A stretch of 56,036 bases of DNA from an uncultured Prevotellaceae bacterium (GTDB taxonomy: Bacteria; Bacteroidota; Bacteroidia; Bacteroidales; Bacteroidaceae), in the NCBI GenBank assembly GCA_900317305.1, contig ONGG01000031.1, positions 1 through 56,036 on the forward strand, written 5' to 3'. The translations under genes were made by a program, and so were the position numbers. Under the pieces are notes generated by a model. The model made no database searches and was not told the DNA's origin. It saw only the letters and a program-made list of their open reading frames with translations. Of the stretch, positions 53,564 to 56,036 are shown one piece after another; the first letter of the stretch is position 1; every line of letters begins with the position of its first letter.

Positions 53564-54058
53564 ATGGAAGAAATCAAAATATACAAATCGTTTTGGAAGT
53601 TCGACCTCGGCATGGCACTGATGCTCACGTTCATCATTTGGGGAATCTATATGCTGGTGAACAAAGAAGATGGTTACAAGGCCGGTCCGATAATCGTGAT
53701 TGGGATGTTCAGCATCCTTGCGGTTGTCTCTGTCGTCAGGTTTGCCAGACGCCGCCCCCATCTGATCATATCCGACAATGCCTTGACGGTGAATACCGAT
53801 GAGCCATGGCAAGTGTCCTTCAAAGAGGTGGAGTCGTTCATCCCATCGAAATGCAATGGTCAGGATGTGATTGGAGTACGCTACAAACAGGGAACAGCGA
53901 ATTGGGCTTCGGAGGAGGAAATCAGCAGCAGCCAGAAGTCCCGTATCAGATATCCAGAGAACTTGCATCCTGGCAAGCCCTATGAGATTTACGTATCCGA
54001 CTTGTCGGTAAGATGTCAGTCACTTTGCGAAATGCTTAACCAAAGGTTGAGGAATTAG
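53564..54058 (+). CDS. Two-helix membrane protein with PH-like domain
   Basis: A 164-residue protein beginning MEEIKIYKSFWKFDLGMAL. Two membrane segments (about residues 14-32 and 42-60) are followed by a cytoplasmic beta-rich domain (PHLIISDNALTVNTDEPWQV through CEMLNQRLRN) resembling bacterial PH-like (STM3941-type) domains. The function is unknown. It is 3 bp after the TraB gene and ends before a strong terminator, closing the operon. Confidence 0.75.
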   Translation: MEEIKIYKSFWKFDLGMALMLTFIIWGIYMLVNKEDGYKAGPIIVIGMFSILAVVSVVRFARRRPHLIISDNALTVNTDEPWQVSFKEVESFIPSKCNGQDVIGVRYKQGTANWASEEEISSSQKSRIRYPENLHPGKPYEIYVSDLSVRCQSLCEMLNQRLRN

Positions 54059-54097
54059 CCAAAAAGAAAGCACACACCGTGAAGACGGCAAACCATA

Positions 54098-54141
54098 AAA
54101 ATACAAGCGATGTAGCTCGTAAGCTTCATCGCTTGTATTTT
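54098..54141 (+). terminator. Intrinsic terminator
   Basis: A perfect 15-bp inverted repeat AAAATACAAGCGATG/CATCGCTTGTATTTT (54098-54112, 54127-54141), 39 bp after the preceding stop. The right arm itself ends in a T-run. Confidence 0.88.
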
Positions 54142-54339
54142 AATACTCGTCCTCGTTGAAAACTTGGCTCTCAATTGATTATCAACAACTTACGCCATTC
54201 TTAACTAATTTTAGCCAAATAAACCAGGCGGTCTGAGACGGTCAAAGGCGATTCGTTGGCGGGTTCGACAAACTTATTCCTGCTGCAAATAATATATAAA
54301 AGGTCGAGCATTAGTATGCCACTTATCAGTAATTTGTTG

Positions 54340-54347
54340 TACCTTTG
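54340..54347 (+). promoter_or_regulatory. Probable promoter -7 box upstream of the MACPF lipoprotein
   Basis: TACCTTTG fits TAnnTTTG; transcription would start near 54353, giving a leader of about 320 bases that contains the large inverted repeat at 54434-54533. A -33 TTTG is not seen at the right distance. A 60-codon frame here (54256-54438) spans the box and is not convincing. Otherwise the 54142-54672 spacer holds nothing recognisable. Confidence 0.45.
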
Positions 54348-54433
54348 CATACGGATTTCGCATTACAGCGGTTTCCAACAACATTATGGGTTAAAAGAAA
54401 TGGCGTTCGCTATCTCATTCGAAGACCTCGAAA

Positions 54434-54533
54434 TGTAGGAAGTTTCAAGGAATAATTGTCAGAGAATGGAGAGGGTGAGCGTTCACGTTATAGCGTGGGC
54501 GGAACTTATCTGACAATTATAGTACTTCCTACA
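54434..54533. repeat. 100-bp composite inverted repeat in the leader of the MACPF gene
   Basis: The outer arms TGTAGGAAGT (54434-54443) and ACTTCCTACA (54524-54533) are perfect reverse complements. The inner arms ATAATTGTCAGA (54452-54463) and TCTGACAATTAT (54509-54520) are too. The 45-base centre can pair further (CACG/CGTG and GTTC/GAAC). It could be a structured RNA, a terminator/attenuator or a small mobile element remnant. Confidence 0.65.
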
Positions 54534-54672
54534 GCCACGAGGGAAAGATAGGGGTTGTTCACGCTTTCTCTATGCCCAGTGGATTAGGAAAGCTTAATGC
54601 CCAATGATGCAAGATTTCCTGCTTCACTGCGTTTCTAATAGTAGAAACATTAGCAACAGAATAGATAAAGAA

Positions 54673-56036
54673 ATGAAAACAATGAAAACTTGGAGAAACA
54701 TCTTTGTGATGTGCGCTGCCATTCTCTCCCTCGCCTCTTGCAGCAACGACAATGAAGAAGTAAGACAAGAATACCAACCAGCCCACCGGTCGGCCATATT
54801 CAACGGAGTGAAATTGGTGCTGACGGATGAAGACGGCAACGACCTTGGCGGTCAGACCGAAATGTTCAGCACACTGAGGATCTATGGCAACCTGTCGAAG
54901 CAATACGTTTTGACAGAAAGACGGACAGAGGACGGGATAACATATATTAAGTTCAATGCTGACCTGCCCGACGAGCGGGATATCAACTACAATATAGACA
55001 AACACCTCGGCACAGGAACATCCACGATGACCATTACTGCAAATGGGAAGACAGCACATCTGACATTCGTTTTTGAAACTACCGACAATAGCAATGGGGA
55101 ACCGATGTTTGGGGGCAATGCTATCCACATCAAAGGTGCAAAACTTGGCAACGAGGTCATTGCTAACGAAGAGAACGGCGATATGGTGGTCGTGCTTATT
55201 GTAGACGAAGATAGACTTTCCCTCTCAGATGAAATTCCCATTCCAGAGGAAACCGCAGCAACCAGTCTGACTGCCGACGCCCCACTGGCGGACAAGACTT
55301 ATCTGGGGGCGGGCTACGACGTGACGGGAGCTTTTCTCAGCAACGATTGTCTGCGTGAAAACGTGATAGACCTGAGCAGGTTCGATGACAGCGAAAAGCT
55401 GAATTTAGATGCTTTTAGTGGCTTGGGAACTACGGTTAGCGGAGTTGATAATGCATGGGGATTCCTCGATGGGCTTCGCAAGGGATTGGGATTCGCACAG
55501 GAGGGCGAACCTGGCGATGTCTATTTTGCAGGAACGTTTACTGACAATTCGCTATTCAAAGATGCCTCGGAACGTGGCGACAACTATTCTTTCCTGATGT
55601 ATATGGACCGCTACATCGCCTATAGCCACCGTCTCAACATGCCCATAAATCCATCCAATGCTCAGTTGGAACAAATGCTGACCGGCGAATTCAAGAAGGC
55701 TCTGGCCGAGGAAAGTGCCGAGCGCATCGTGGAACGTTTCGGCACACATGTGCTGAAGAGGGCTGACATGGGAGTGAACATCCAGTCGCTCTACCGCTCT
55801 GGTCTGAAAGCCAATACACGCAATGCTGACCGCTTCACGGCAAGCATGTTCCGCCGCATGAACGAGGTCTATCACCCTATATACTCGGGCATGACCGACC
55901 GCAAGGCCACCAAGGGCGGTGCACTCTCCTGCCAATGTCATGGTGGGGCTACACAACAGCTTTCGGCAACCTTAGCTCGTTTTCCATTGTCTGCTGAAGA
56001 ATCATCCGCTGCCATAGCCAACTGGTGGAACAAGTC
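54673..56036 (+). CDS. MACPF-domain lipoprotein, BSAP-like (5' part, cut by window edge)
   Basis: An open frame of 454 codons runs off the right edge. It begins MKTMKTWRNIFVMCAAILSL with a lipobox LASC (C23), so it is a surface or outer-membrane lipoprotein. An N-terminal beta-rich region (about 35-190) precedes a MACPF domain: AGYDVTGAFLSNDCLRENVIDL, then the signature ERFGTHVLKRADMGVNI (FGTH at 356-359) as in perforin and complement proteins. In Bacteroidales such proteins include the secreted antimicrobial BSAPs, which kill close relatives by binding a surface protein or LPS. That role here is inferred; the C-terminal domain is outside the window. The codons after about residue 415 (CQCHGGATQQL) look slightly unlike the family and could hide a frameshift. 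Confidence 0.82.
   Translation, partial: MKTMKTWRNIFVMCAAILSLASCSNDNEEVRQEYQPAHRSAIFNGVKLVLTDEDGNDLGGQTEMFSTLRIYGNLSKQYVLTERRTEDGITYIKFNADLPDERDINYNIDKHLGTGTSTMTITANGKTAHLTFVFETTDNSNGEPMFGGNAIHIKGAKLGNEVIANEENGDMVVVLIVDEDRLSLSDEIPIPEETAATSLTADAPLADKTYLGAGYDVTGAFLSNDCLRENVIDLSRFDDSEKLNLDAFSGLGTTVSGVDNAWGFLDGLRKGLGFAQEGEPGDVYFAGTFTDNSLFKDASERGDNYSFLMYMDRYIAYSHRLNMPINPSNAQLEQMLTGEFKKALAEESAERIVERFGTHVLKRADMGVNIQSLYRSGLKANTRNADRFTASMFRRMNEVYHPIYSGMTDRKATKGGALSCQCHGGATQQLSATLARFPLSAEESSAAIANWWNK

Noticed and set aside
54256-54438. A 60-codon plus-strand frame before the inverted repeat
   Set aside because: It spans a promoter-like box, has no family resemblance, and no ribosome-start support.

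Overview
The window looks like a chromosomal segment of a Bacteroidota bacterium, most probably a Prevotella-like member of the Bacteroidales. Reasons: a type IX secretion core (porP/gldK/gldL/gldM/gldN), an hpf-xerC-rpsU cluster, DUF3467 next to rpoC, Bacteroidota-type promoters (TTTG, 19-20 bp, TAnnTTTG), no Shine-Dalgarno habit, tRNA genes without encoded CCA, and GC-rich genes separated by AT-rich spacers. The genus is an inference; no rRNA is present.

Region 1 (1-21.3 kb, minus strand) is the translation and transcription core. In transcription order it holds the tRNA cluster Thr-Tyr-Gly-Thr, tuf, tRNA-Trp, secE, nusG, rplK, rplA, rplJ, rplL, rpoB, rpoC and a DUF3467 gene, then rpsL, rpsG, fusA, rpsJ, rplC, rplD, rplW, rplB and rpsS (cut by the window edge). 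Upstream lie rpsU, xerC and hpf. The order is the ancestral one, but tuf is anomalous: 11 universally conserved residues of the G domain are missing, and the frame has no stop before it runs through an intrinsic terminator and the whole tRNA-Trp gene. The rplC start codon is also unusual.

Region 2 (21.3-24.8 kb) is an AT-rich accessory island. It carries two small proteins that share a 21-residue N-terminal block (Y-S-K-P-x-M-x-x-E-x-F-x-P-x-x-Y-x-x-x-C-D) but differ afterwards, a decayed copy of the 3' end of pepP, pieces of a toxin-antitoxin-like gene pair, and short repeats. This is the best candidate here for undescribed biology.

Region 3 (24.8-46.5 kb) is chromosomal backbone: pepP, mdh, a DUF3737 / C-S lyase / gamma-carbonic-anhydrase-like operon, waaA and gltX, an HD-domain membrane phosphodiesterase, a FadL-family porin, priA, and the type IX secretion operon.

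Region 4 (46.5-56 kb) is accessory and regulatory. It has a membrane-anchored LytTR regulator, a TonB-dependent receptor with a small periplasmic partner, a membrane protein/winged-helix pair bracketed by TTCAG repeat arrays, a DUF2975/XRE pair whose promoter sits between two matching palindromes, a TraB/GumN protein, and at the edge the 5' part of a MACPF-domain lipoprotein that resembles Bacteroidales secreted antimicrobial proteins.
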